Made by a program: the position numbers and the translations under genes
Notes under the pieces: model-generated
Databases searched by the model: none
What the model was told of the DNA's origin: nothing
The model's input: only the letters and a program-made list of their open reading frames with translations
Source: Stramenopiles sp. TOSAG23-2
Taxonomy: Eukaryota; Sar
Assembly: GCA_900128395.1 (NCBI GenBank)
Contig: LT649281.1
Coordinates: 1 to 46,291, forward strand
Reading direction: 5' to 3'
Length of the DNA stretch: 46,291 nt
Shown: positions 1 to 9,800 of the stretch, in pieces
Layout: every line of letters starts with the position of its first letter
How positions within the stretch are numbered: the first letter of the stretch is position 1

Positions 1-75
1 GTATTGTTTGTTTTTAACAATTCACCAATAGCTAATGCATCCTCATCCGTGAGATGATTTCCCACCAAATTCACA
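1..75 (-). repeat. Leucine-rich repeat fragment at window edge
   Basis: On the minus strand this reads as an LRR segment (NLVGNHLTDEDALAIGELLK then TNNT) in the frame one base shifted from the upstream membrane ORF. The DNA closely matches the first LRR of the gene at 21.3-22.9 kb: about 32 bases around 2-33 recur at 22205-22240. It is most likely the start of an LRR array that continues beyond the window, C-terminal to the membrane module at 43-633. Confidence 0.7.
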
Positions 76-633
76 TTCTTTTTCATATTGTACCATAAAA
101 GTAACAAAACTATCAGGTAAACAACATTGTAATAAACGATAAAATGGCATACATACATCTAAAAATAATGGTGCAATTATGATAAATGGCGATGCACATA
201 GGCAATCTATAGTGTCCCATTCTTTCTCTTTTCTTAAATACACTACAATGCCAACAATAGCAATGAAGTGATTTAAACATAAAAAACCAAGTGTGAGTTT
301 ATACCAATCCATATGATTATTATTTAAAAATATAAATAATAAATTGACATCACTAATTATATCAAAAAAATACAATCCTATATTAATTATAGCAAGACCA
401 ATGCCTATGCCACGAAAACAACATGGATTATTTTGTTTTATCTCCTCTGCTTTTTTTTTCAAATAACTTTTTTGACGTTTCATTTTATTTTTAATACTTT
501 TTGGTGCAACTTTTTCCATTCCCACAATGGCCCCACTAACAACTGCACCACCAACAGTAACAGTGGTTAACAATGCATCCCCTGTATTTAAACCAGATTC
601 AATATCAACGGATGTAATCGATGACGATGGCAT
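43..633 (-). CDS. XK-like multi-pass membrane module of a truncated LRR gene
   Basis: The ORF encodes 196 residues. Residues 1-75 are soluble and end in a Lys-rich stretch (about 48-68). Three or four hydrophobic segments follow (about 74-101, 108-133, 142-170). The second half of the first segment, FFDIISDVNLLFIFL, resembles the membrane signature of XK/Kell-related proteins, a family linked to lipid scrambling; this similarity is weak and is an inference. The ORF stops at a TGA just after the last membrane segment, but the next frame continues directly into LRR sequence (1-75). The true gene is therefore probably a membrane-LRR fusion whose frame is broken by a small indel, or by a splice I cannot identify. 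An alternative is an unrelated tetraspan protein beside a stray LRR. I am confident it is a real membrane protein and unsure of the family. Confidence 0.6.
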   Translation of the reverse strand: MPSSSITSVDIESGLNTGDALLTTVTVGGAVVSGAIVGMEKVAPKSIKNKMKRQKSYLKKKAEEIKQNNPCCFRGIGIGLAIINIGLYFFDIISDVNLLFIFLNNNHMDWYKLTLGFLCLNHFIAIVGIVVYLRKEKEWDTIDCLCASPFIIIAPLFLDVCMPFYRLLQCCLPDSFVTFMVQYEKECEFGGKSSHG

Positions 634-1384
634 TATATAATATGTATGTATAAATATATCTTTGTTTTATTTCGTGTTGTGTTATAACTATGAATAACTA
701 TAAATAACAATAAATGATTCAAATGATTTGTTTGTTTATTATCTTCTTTCTTTCTTTCTTTCTCTTGTCGTCACCATCTCTCTCTGCATCAACTACATGT
801 TTAAATGTGTGTTTGTGTGTGTAACGAACTATGTGATCTTCCTCTCTTATTTATCATCTTGAGCCTTTAGCTGTGATAACACTTCATTTTTGTATTCTAA
901 TACCCTCTTTAAGTACAAAATAGAAATTTAATTATATCAATAGGTGAAATAAGAAGGGTGTAAATTACATAGTGATACGTTATATTTTATGGTATAAAAC
1001 TACCTGCCAGGCTAAAATTTTGATAATAAGAAGGGTGTAAATTACATAGTGATACGTTATATTTTATGGTATAAAACTACCTGCCAGGCTAAAATTTTGA
1101 TAGGGCAAAAGAATTTTACAAAAACTATTTTAAGACGGAAGGAGTTTTACAAAAAAAAAGTCCATTTGTGCATTTATTCAAAAACTTTAAACTACGACAA
1201 ATTGCGACAAATTCACTGCAAATTTGTTGTTGACTGCGTTTGTATTTTAGGAAGAGAGTCGTCCACTGGAAATAGATTCAAATCTCTGAGAAATGTCACT
1301 GTAAAATAAAACAGAGGACGTACTTTCTTGTAATCATCATATATTCTCATCTATCTCTCATATATATTTTTAAAACCCACATTT
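634..1384. other. Intergenic region between XK-like and PhyH-like genes
   Basis: No convincing gene is present. It contains a short TTTC/TC-rich tract (about 741-765), a GTGT tract (about 808-822) and the exact 77-bp tandem duplication listed separately. An 86-codon plus-strand ORF over 1049-1309 has no recognisable features and overlaps the duplication, so I do not call it. Confidence 0.6.
948..1101. repeat. Exact tandem duplication, 77-bp unit, two copies
   Basis: Positions 948-1024 are repeated base for base at 1025-1101. The unit is not low-complexity, so the duplication looks recent, or it is an assembly artefact. It lies about 280 bp downstream of the stop of the PhyH-like gene. Confidence 0.9.
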
Positions 1385-2710
1385 TCACAACTTGGAAACA
1401 TCATCACCACCACCTAAATATTCCGCATGTGCCCAATCAAACCTTGACATCATCTTTGCATTTTTTGTATATTTCCAACTAAAATTTCGATTTCGTGGTA
1501 AATTATTCATTGATAATTCTTCCACTAAATAATGTCCCTCTTTCTTTGAATTAATAAATGGGTCCATATTGTTTCCATCTACCATACCTAATCCACCCGC
1601 AGATCCAGAATATCCCATTAATCGAATTAATTTATCCGAACATTTATCTAATACAGCATCTGAAACAGCTGCAATTTGATTTTCTTGTTGTCGTAAAAAT
1701 CCACGATTGTATAATATACGAGCTGCATAACGTGTTCCATCTGCAGTTCTTCTTCCACCACTATGCAATAACCTTGAATCTGTTATAAATGCAGTCCCGG
1801 CCGGTGCATTTAATGCAAATAAATTATTATTTTCTGCCATTTGTTCAAATTCCGTCCCTGGAAAGACCCTGTTTAAACCATTTTCATCCATATGTGATCC
1901 AGGCACTATGTATGTACCACCATTTTCAACACTAAAATCAGTATATAACCATATAATTAAACATGCAGCTGGATAATTTGGATGTGGTAATGGAACAAAA
2001 CCTTGATCTTGATGCATATCTTGCAATCCACCACCTTTATTAACAATGCTACCATGTGCAGTACCTAAATAATAATCACGTCCTAATATTTTCTTTAATA
2101 ATTTCTCTGTTAAACCATCATCATTTAAATGCGTTGGATTTAATTCCACTAATTTCCTAAAAACTTCACCTTTTGGTATAAGATTAAAAAGTGTTTGTCC
2201 AGCACCTCGATGAGACATATGTGCAACTCCACATTCACGCTCTGCTGCACCTTGATCGATGATACGATCTATTTGTAGTTGGCATTGTTCTGGTGTCATT
2301 GCATCTTTTATTAAACAATAACCATAACGCATGAAATCATATTCTAATTGTGTTTGATCTCGTGTTGGTTTTGGTAAATTTGGAATTTCAGTTGTATTCC
2401 GTATTTTTCCTTCATTCAACATTCGTTTTGTAATTTTAATTAATCTTGCACCACTTGATGGTTGCTTATGGTATTTAATTTCAGTATTAATAGGGCCACC
2501 ATCTTGCCCGACACGAAAATGTTCATTGACATTAGGTCGTATGGATCCTTCCTTTGATGTAATAATAATATTATTTTTTGCAAGTTCACGTTTCAAACGT
2601 TCAACTTCTAAACGCAATTCTTTAATTTCTTCCTCTTTTGACATATATGGTGCAGTTGTTACACCTTGTTCAATTAACCTATTCTCCTCTTCCATTTTCT
2701 TTGATGACAT
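1385..2710 (-). CDS. Phytanoyl-CoA dioxygenase (PhyH) family Fe(II)/2-oxoglutarate oxygenase
   Basis: The protein has 441 residues. Residues 1-50 form a charged, coiled-coil-like N-terminus. The oxygenase domain covers about 115-345: the entry segment QLEYDFMRYGYCLIKDAM is typical of PhyH proteins, and the iron-binding facial triad is visible as His233-x-Asp235 in DMHQDQGFV and His316 in RLLHSGG. An Arg in TRYAARI (about 326-330) is placed to bind 2-oxoglutarate. Family members hydroxylate phytanoyl-CoA or many small molecules, so the substrate cannot be told. No signal peptide, membrane segment or PTS1 is visible (the protein ends SKL*). SKL is itself the canonical peroxisomal PTS1 tripeptide, so import into peroxisomes is plausible and fits the phytanoyl-CoA hydroxylase role. 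The start ATG at 2708-2710 is the first in frame. Confidence 0.88.
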   Translation of the reverse strand: MSSKKMEEENRLIEQGVTTAPYMSKEEEIKELRLEVERLKRELAKNNIIITSKEGSIRPNVNEHFRVGQDGGPINTEIKYHKQPSSGARLIKITKRMLNEGKIRNTTEIPNLPKPTRDQTQLEYDFMRYGYCLIKDAMTPEQCQLQIDRIIDQGAAERECGVAHMSHRGAGQTLFNLIPKGEVFRKLVELNPTHLNDDGLTEKLLKKILGRDYYLGTAHGSIVNKGGGLQDMHQDQGFVPLPHPNYPAACLIIWLYTDFSVENGGTYIVPGSHMDENGLNRVFPGTEFEQMAENNNLFALNAPAGTAFITDSRLLHSGGRRTADGTRYAARILYNRGFLRQQENQIAAVSDAVLDKCSDKLIRLMGYSGSAGGLGMVDGNNMDPFINSKKEGHYLVEELSMNNLPRNRNFSWKYTKNAKMMSRFDWAHAEYLGGGDDVSKL

Positions 2711-3544
2711 ATGGTCTATCGTTTATTATGAATCACAATCCTTGTTTGTTTCGTATCTTGCTATCGTTAGTAGTATAAGTATTGTTTCTCTGTTCTCAAA
2801 AATACAAATGATTAAATGGCTACACAGTATTATTATATAATATTGTTATAAGGCAACTGTTTCTCTCTCTCTCTCTCTGCCATATACAAGTGAGAGGATG
2901 TATATATTTCTTTCTACATCACCATTTACATTCATATATTGACGATTGACGACACAACTAGTTGGACGGAACTTTTTGGAGAATAGTATAAAATAGCATT
3001 AAGATAGCAGGGTGAATATTATCCAAATAGGAAAATATATACTTAGTAGAATACATATAAAATATAAAAAACGGGAAAAACACCCAAAAATGGAAAAAAA
3101 ATGGTGATTTCCATGCTGATGGATTGATTCATACGTATAATATCCGGATATATACCACATACTGGTAAATGTATTTATATATTTGATGGTTAAAATCTAT
3201 AAGTTATAATATTTTTACATTTTACACTTCTCGTGTTAAAGTAATATATTCTCAATACTCAATCGCAAGAATAATATGTTATCCTACTATAAATGTATTT
3301 ATATATGGTATTTATGGTGTAAATATATAGTACGTATATACATGGAGATTTGTACAAAGAAGGATGGGCGTATTGGAAAACCAAAAATGGAAAAAAAAAT
3401 GGTGGTGATTCATTGATTCATATATATCCGGATACTGGTAAATGTATTTATATATGGTATTTATGGTAACATATATATAGTATGTACATATGGAGATGTG
3501 TACATAAGAAGGATGGGCGAACTTCAATACTTGTGTATTTACCT
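2711..3544. repeat. Decayed tandem repeats, about 149-bp period, in a gene-free region
   Basis: There is no supportable gene. From about 3080 to 3530 the sequence contains degenerate copies of one unit: the oligo-A/ATGGTG block recurs at about 3086 and 3382, and the TACTGGTAAATGTATTTATAT block recurs at about 3172, 3291 and 3435. The spacing between the best-matching pair (3291 and 3440) is 149 bp, and the A-rich block pair is spaced about twice that. The copies differ by small indels, so this is older than the exact duplications elsewhere in the window. Confidence 0.65.
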
Positions 3545-3821
3545 GGAATAATACCCCATCACTACTCAGGAAACCCCGCTATCACTAGCTTTGAATTCAT
3601 TTCTAGCTTCACTTTTGGGTTGATTTAGTTTTTGTTTCATCCACCAGTTCCGTATATTTTTGTTTCGTTTTCCCCCTATGTTCCAAATATTTTTGGAATA
3701 ATACCCCATCACTAGCTTTGAATTCATTTCTAGATTAACTTTTGGGTTGATTTAGTTTTTGTTTCATCCACCAGTTCCGTATATTTTTGTTTCGTTTCCC
3801 CCCTATGTTCCAAATATTTTT
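3545..3821. repeat. Tandem duplication of the 3' end of the GT25 gene
   Basis: Positions 3545-3694 and 3695-3821 are two copies of one unit. The first carries an extra 23 bp, so the periods are 150 and 127 bp. The second copy contains the last codons and stop of the glycosyltransferase. In the first copy the stop codon is replaced (TAA to a GAA-containing reading) along with a few substitutions. The duplication therefore extends or replaces the gene's C-terminal tail in a modular way. Confidence 0.85.
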
Positions 3822-4904
3822 GCTTGGTTTTATCCCCGTGTATATATTTTTTTTCATCTTCCATGTATTTTTTTTTATTTGTTTATTCGACGACTTAAAT
3901 GGTACCCAGTTCCATAAGTTTTTTATTTGTTTACTCGACCACCAATCAGGTGGGAAATCGTAGTTCGCCAAAGTGATGTTATTCTCATTATAATACGACA
4001 CCCAATTTGTATAAGAACCATCTGTTGATGATATTTTTTTAATATCCGCGGTGATTAGCATTGGGTTTAATACTACACTTTTAAATCCGGGAGTTTCTTG
4101 AAATTCCTCGACAAATATATCATCTATTGGTCTATCATCATATTCAAATGATAAAATAATATCATATATACTTTCATCGACACCTACTGCAAAATTACCA
4201 TATGCTCGTATAGCAGGAATGTTATGAGGCGATATAATTTCTTTCCTCCAATGATAGGAAGAGCCTAAATACAACAGATTCCAATGTCTATATTTCCTAT
4301 GCATAATTTGATCATATTGTCTGTGAAATGCATATTTAAAACGTTTTAAGAAAACTAAATCATCTTCACATATTAATATTTTTTTATAATGGTGTTTCTT
4401 TGCATCTTTAACAATATTCATTTGTGTTTGTTTTAGACCAACAGCCCCCTTATTACCAGATCTTAACATCGTTATATTAATTACATCGGGTATTCCGTCG
4501 ATTGCCTGAAAAATTTGGTAGGATATGCCATATTTTTTAAACTTCCTCTGCATTATTTCAAGATTACGTTTATCTTTTTTTCTATTGATTAAATATACTT
4601 GATCGAACACATTATTGACTGTATAATCTTGATTCGTATGGAGGTAGTCGTGCCGCAGGTAAAACTTCACCGGTTGGGTAACGGTTTGCGGAACAATTTC
4701 AACGTTATTGTCATTATAACTGAATGAATCATGTACTATTAATGGCGGTTGATGAAATGCATCTAAATTTCTATTGTCTGTTTTTGAATGTCTAACATGA
4801 TACATGACGTACATATAGTACATCAGGATATCTATCAAGATTTGTTGTATTACTAACGTACACAATAATATTGATACTACACGTGACAGACCCAAACATT
4901 TCAT
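3735..4904 (-). CDS. GT25-type glycosyltransferase, type II membrane protein
   Basis: The protein has 389 residues. Residues about 7-35 are a single hydrophobic signal-anchor, giving a type II Golgi/ER topology. The catalytic region (about 97-300) shows the hallmarks of glycosyltransferase family 25 (LPS glycosyltransferase / procollagen galactosyltransferase type). These are VYLINRKKDKRN near the start, GAVGLKQTQMNIV in the middle, and ILICEDDLVFL (about 173-183), whose acidic EDD takes the place of the DxD motif that binds metal and nucleotide sugar. RPIDDIFVEEF follows. The C-terminal 80 residues are Lys/Asn/Trp-rich with loosely repeated K-N-I-W-N motifs, and the last codons lie inside a tandem duplication. 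The acceptor substrate is unknown. A 62-codon ORF just upstream (4901-5089) overlaps the start but has no support. Confidence 0.8.
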   Translation of the reverse strand: MKCLGLSRVVSILLCTLVIQQILIDILMYYMYVMYHVRHSKTDNRNLDAFHQPPLIVHDSFSYNDNNVEIVPQTVTQPVKFYLRHDYLHTNQDYTVNNVFDQVYLINRKKDKRNLEIMQRKFKKYGISYQIFQAIDGIPDVINITMLRSGNKGAVGLKQTQMNIVKDAKKHHYKKILICEDDLVFLKRFKYAFHRQYDQIMHRKYRHWNLLYLGSSYHWRKEIISPHNIPAIRAYGNFAVGVDESIYDIILSFEYDDRPIDDIFVEEFQETPGFKSVVLNPMLITADIKKISSTDGSYTNWVSYYNENNITLANYDFPPDWWSSKQIKNLWNWVPFKSSNKQIKKNTWKMKKNIYTGIKPSKNIWNIGGKRNKNIRNWWMKQKLNQPKS

Positions 4905-5588
4905 GTTTGGATTTTTTCGGTTTCTTTTATTACGTGAATGCCGCCATGCACTTGTACTTTATATATATATATATATGAGAAGGAAATTCGTTGTTGGATG
5001 CCAATATATATATTAATGGCCGCCATATATGAGAAGATGTGAGCTCCCAGAGCTATACTAATAGGTTGCAATACGTATACATTCTTCATGATTTTTTAGG
5101 ATGATGATAGATATAAACTAAAACAGCAGGTGGTAGCTCAGTGCTAGGAGAAAACTGATGTACACTTAACACTTAACAAATAGTCTAACACTATTCACTA
5201 TTCTAACTATGGGAAAAATAGGTATATATATCGTTTTCTAAAATGCCAATTTTATTTTTCATATGTAGTTGTAAAAAATAGCAAAATATCCGAAAATATA
5301 GAAAAAATGATTGAATATTTCCCCCATAGTGAATAGTGTTAAGTGCACAAGTTTTCTCACGCAGCCAATATAACATTAAACTTATCCGCAACAAAGATAT
5401 TTGATATTTTGACAACATAAACGTATAATACACGATAAACGATTGGATCATAATAAAATCTCCAGTATTGCTTTCTGCAATTTATTGTTATTAATAATAC
5501 ATATTTATAATAAATCTCTAATTTCACATTTGTATATTCATTATTAATTTTTACATCATTTTTTGCAAATTATTCATTATTAAATATT
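4905..5588. other. Divergent intergenic region with an inverted-repeat element
   Basis: This lies between two divergently transcribed genes, GT25 (-) and the dehydrogenase (+), and so should hold both promoters. It contains a TA-dinucleotide run (about 4960-4976) and the imperfect inverted repeat listed separately at 5148-5358. No gene is seen. Confidence 0.6.
5148..5358. repeat. MITE-like imperfect inverted repeat
   Basis: The left arm (5148-5213) and right arm (5323-5358) are reverse complements over about 36 bp, from GAGAAAACT at the outside to TATTCACTAT and GGG at the inside. The left arm carries two internal insertions of about 19 and 9 bp made of duplicated arm sequence. About 110 bp of AT-rich sequence lies between. 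The core ATAGTGAATAGTGTTA recurs alone at about 23220-23236. No clear target-site duplication is visible, so calling it a mobile element is an inference. Confidence 0.5.
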
Positions 5589-6605
5589 ATGGCTTCAGCA
5601 GTGAAACAAAATTTAAAAATAGTTGCCTATGTACATAAAAGTTTTCATAATTTATTATTTCCAAAAATTGAAGCGTTAAGTCCATATGCAACGATTGTAA
5701 ATGCTGGATATGATATTGAAAATTATAATGAGGAGAAATTAAAAGATGCAAATGTACTTGTATTACATGGACATGCTGGACATGCATTTGAAATATTATA
5801 TAAAAAAATGCCAAAACTGCAATGGGTGCATAGTTGCAGTGCAGGTGTTGATTGGTTGTTTAATTCAGGATGTGGTGAAGATTTTAAAAAGAATGAAACA
5901 CAAGTATTGACAAATGCAAAAGGTTGCTATTCATTATCATTAGCTGAATATACGATTGGTGCAATGTTATATTTTGAAAAACAATTTCCACGTTTACAGC
6001 AACAACGAAAAGATCGTAAATGGAAAGGATTTATTATGAATCAATTGCCAGGGAAAACATTAGGTATTGTTGGATATGGAGATATTGGACAACAATGTGC
6101 TAAATTAGCAAAACCATTTGGTTTAAATATCATTGGTTTACGTAGAAGTCCAGAAAAAAGCAATGGTGATCCAAATATTACAAAATGTTTACCAATTGAT
6201 CAATTGAATCAATTAATACCATTATGTGATTTTATAGTTGTTGCATGTGCATTAACAGATGAGACAGTTGGTTTAATTGGTGAAGAACAATTGAAATTAA
6301 TGAAAGAATCATGTGTTGTTATTAACATGGCACGTGGACCATGTATCGATGAAGATAAATTAATTGATGCATTGAGAGATGGAAAAATCAAAGGCGCAGC
6401 TTTAGATGTAACAACGATAGAACCATTGCCAAAAGATAGTAAATTGTGGGATATACCAGATGATAGATTATTATTATCACCCCATAATGCCGATAGGACG
6501 GAAGATATGACAGAAAATACATTGGATTTATTTGTTGAGAAAATCAAATATTATCAAAAACATGTGAAGCATGAATTTGTTGTGAATAAAATTACCATGT
6601 ATTGA
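5589..6605 (+). CDS. D-isomer 2-hydroxyacid dehydrogenase, NAD(P)-dependent
   Basis: The protein has 338 residues, the normal length for the family. It has a split catalytic domain at both ends and a central Rossmann domain. The dinucleotide-binding GYGDIG is at 162-167 in KTLGIVGYGDIGQQ. The catalytic trio is visible: Arg249 in NMARGPCIDE, Glu278 in TTIEPLPKDS and His299 in LSPHNADRTED. Members reduce 2-keto acids such as glyoxylate, hydroxypyruvate or phenylpyruvate to D-hydroxyacids. The sequence around HSCSAGVDWLF and the SPHNAD form suggest the hydroxypyruvate/ketoacid-reductase branch rather than 3-phosphoglycerate dehydrogenase, because there is no ACT domain. No targeting peptide is evident, so it is probably cytosolic. 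The gene converges with the IQ/TPR gene. Confidence 0.92.
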   Translation: MASAVKQNLKIVAYVHKSFHNLLFPKIEALSPYATIVNAGYDIENYNEEKLKDANVLVLHGHAGHAFEILYKKMPKLQWVHSCSAGVDWLFNSGCGEDFKKNETQVLTNAKGCYSLSLAEYTIGAMLYFEKQFPRLQQQRKDRKWKGFIMNQLPGKTLGIVGYGDIGQQCAKLAKPFGLNIIGLRRSPEKSNGDPNITKCLPIDQLNQLIPLCDFIVVACALTDETVGLIGEEQLKLMKESCVVINMARGPCIDEDKLIDALRDGKIKGAALDVTTIEPLPKDSKLWDIPDDRLLLSPHNADRTEDMTENTLDLFVEKIKYYQKHVKHEFVVNKITMY

Positions 6606-6869
6606 GTTGCAAAGAGGGTATTAAAGAGAGAGAGAGAAGAGATAAAAGTTAAGAAAACACCCCGTTGAGATATATAAACATGTTTACAAAACGGTAAAAA
6701 ATATTATATACCCTGAAGCTGTGTTGAAAAAGGTAAAATACATTTTACACACATAAAATATTACACTCTATACACTATATTACTTCGTACTGTGTTGCTG
6801 GGTTTCCCATAACACACACAATTTTTATATATATATTTTTTTGTACGCAAAATCGCACACACATTTCTG
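6606..6869. other. Convergent 3' intergenic with small palindrome
   Basis: This 264-bp stretch separates the 3' ends of the dehydrogenase and the IQ/TPR gene. A 7-bp stem (GTAAAAT, 6733-6739, pairing with 6742-6748) sits almost exactly midway. There is a GA-repeat at about 6627-6640. No gene is seen. Confidence 0.45.
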
Positions 6870-9800
6870 TCACACCAAGGGTTCTTCCTCTTCCTCTCCC
6901 ACTTCTTTTTTTGTTCTACCCATTGTTGTACCACCCTTTACAAAGGTTTCCATTTCCATCTGTTCTTTCAAACGTTTTTCTTTCCTTTGTCTTCTTCGTT
7001 CATCTTTTTTCTTCTTTTCAAGTTCTTTTTGTCGTTGTAATCTTTCTAACCATTTTTTATTTCTCCATTCTAATTTACTTGCAAGACGTTGTATTTTAGC
7101 TTTTCGACGTTGTAGCACTGGTGATGATATTGCACCATAACCTCTATCAATAAACACATTATAAACACATTGTATAGATCGATTACTTGGATTTAATGAT
7201 GTAGCTTTTTGATAACATAAATGGGCTTCGTAATAATCTTTACGTACAATTTGTAAAAATATTCCTCGAGCTAATAACGATTTGGACATTGCAATATTCT
7301 TTGCTTGATATCGATGTTTTCGTATTGATAATTGCAATATTTGTCGATCAAAAATGTCATAGAAGGGCTCACCCATATCAGTTTCCATTATAAATGATTC
7401 CATACTTTCTATTCGATGTTCTACTTCCTCCTCATCTTCAACTTCAGCAAAATTTAACAATAAATTTCCAAATTGTAATGAATCACCTAATGGCATTTGA
7501 GAAACAAAATTTTCATATGCCCATCTTGCTTTTTTATAATTATGTAAGAATAAATGCAAATAAAATACATATGCCTCAATAGCTTTTGGTTCAAAATCAC
7601 TTGTGGATTCAATTTCATCATTTGAGTCTTCATCTTCCTCCGTTGAATCTTCGTCTGAGGAACTATAATCTTCCGAATTGTAATCCACACCTCTTTTCTT
7701 ACAATCAAGCAAACGTTTATACTTTACTAAACTGATTGGCTCTAATTTATTCCCGATTAATTTCTTGTTATGTTTCTCCCATGCTTTTTGTAGTTTAGCC
7801 ATTACTTTCTCTTGTGCTTCATGTTTTAATTTTGCTTCTACTGCAATAGTAATTCGCTCAACGAACAATTTTTGTTTGACAAGTAATTTAAATGTTTCAC
7901 CAGCACTTTGATCTCTAGAACTAATACCTCGGAAACATGATTGTATTTTCGTAGCCGCTCTTCGTCTTTCACGTATATCATCTGTGATCACAGCAATCAT
8001 AGATTCTACATGTTCAATTTGAGCATCATCTGGGCAAGGCATTCCTACATGTGTTGTCTCATTTGTAGTTTGACACCACCAATACGTTAAGCCGGATTCT
8101 TCATCTTCTGGATCATCAACTTCAATCCACTGCTTTGCTTCCCTCGCATTTACAAGTGATTCATGAACTTGTTTTAAATTATTCAACGCCTCATGCCGTT
8201 TACTATACAAAACATAATCACAAACAGCTTTGTTGATATTACCGGATGGATTATTATAATGTATTAATGCGTATCTATTGAAATAAATATCATAAAAATA
8301 ATGAAACGATTCTGCTTTTGGATCTAATAATACTGTAGGCTTTAACAAATTTTTCAGTTCCACTTTTTTTTTTGGTGTTGTTAAAAAGTGTACTATTGCT
8401 TTTAAGAAAATTAATAATGGTTGTTCCGGTTTTCGTTCCTTCTTCTTCTTCTTCTCAATGATTTTTCCTTCCACTTCCACATCAGTAGAAGTAGTAGCAG
8501 TAGTATCATCATCACCGATATCACGTTGCCCCGCTAAAATTTCCTTTGCAAGTTCATAGTTTTGTTTATATGCAATTTGATACGATACATAATTTATTAT
8601 ATTACTAATACTATTTGCATTTCGATTAAATCTAGCGACCACTCCTGATGTTTGATGTTGCAATTTCCATAAAATGGTTTTAAATTTAATTGTACGAAGT
8701 AATAGCAATTCACCAAAATATATACCGCTGTGTTTAATTGCTAAAAAGCGTCTCATTTGTCTTTGTATCTTAACAGCAGCCCAATATCTTCTTGAATACC
8801 ACATACATAGGTTTAAAAAATATCGAGCTCTTTGATTTCTCCAAAATTGCTGTAATTTGGTAGACATAACATATATTTTATACAACCTTGCCTTCTCTCT
8901 ACCTAATATGCCTCTAAAATATGCTTGGATACATATAGCAGCAAAATTATTTTTTGCATTTAGTTTACGTTTCTTGCTATTTATGAAATCAAGTGCTATA
9001 TATTTAACCTCTTCCGTTAAATTCCCTTCCTCATATAATGTCCTTTCCCATTTCGATAGTTCGTATTTATCTTTCACAACACGTTTTACCATTTTTTTTC
9101 TATCATGCAGTTCCAAATTTGCTACGAGCATTTGGAGCAACTTATCACCTTTATCTCTCCACCCAGGAACTTTACGATGATACCATAATACTGGATAATC
9201 TAGAAATAACTCTCTTATTTCTTTGTATTGGAACCATAATTTGTATTCATTACCATCTTCAGAAACTGCTAAAATTCTTAACCCACCATTATCATCTTGT
9301 GAGACTACCAACGATAAATATACTTGTCGTTGAGTTGTCAATATGGTCATTTTTGGATATGGTTCTTGTTTAAATTTAATATCTAACTTTTGACCTCGGC
9401 CTTTTACTGTTGTCATCACAAGCATTGGTAAAAATGCTTTTGCTAGTTGTTCTCCATATCTTGGTCTTAATAATCTTGGACGATCCAAACGGTATAAAAT
9501 TTCATTTACTTCTTTTGCCATTACAATACGACGATATTCTTTAATGCCCCTGATTGCATATCGTAGATTATTTTTACCAGCTTTTGCAAGCTCCTCCCGT
9601 TTTTTCCGTACACGATCCCATAATTGACCACTTATAAGTAAATTATCGCCACTTCGAAGCACCCTGATCTCAAGTTTAATATCATCTACGCGCCTTTTTG
9701 TTACACATAATAAATTGTGAAAAGAATCCCCACTTTTAATATTATCATCTTGAATTCGTTGAAACAATTGGCAATGCTCTGCAATTGGATGTGTCCGTGG

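Noticed and set aside
1049-1309. 86-codon plus-strand ORF
   Set aside because: It overlaps the non-coding 77-bp duplication, has no domain or sensible composition, and starts inside the repeated unit.
4901-5089. 62-codon ORF overlapping the GT25 start
   Set aside because: Mostly translated TA repeat and leader sequence; more likely the 5' UTR or promoter of the GT25 gene.
5121-5152. tRNA-like stretch with a TAGCTCAGT box-A-like motif
   Set aside because: No B box (GGTTCGA) follows and no cloverleaf can be drawn, so it is a chance match.
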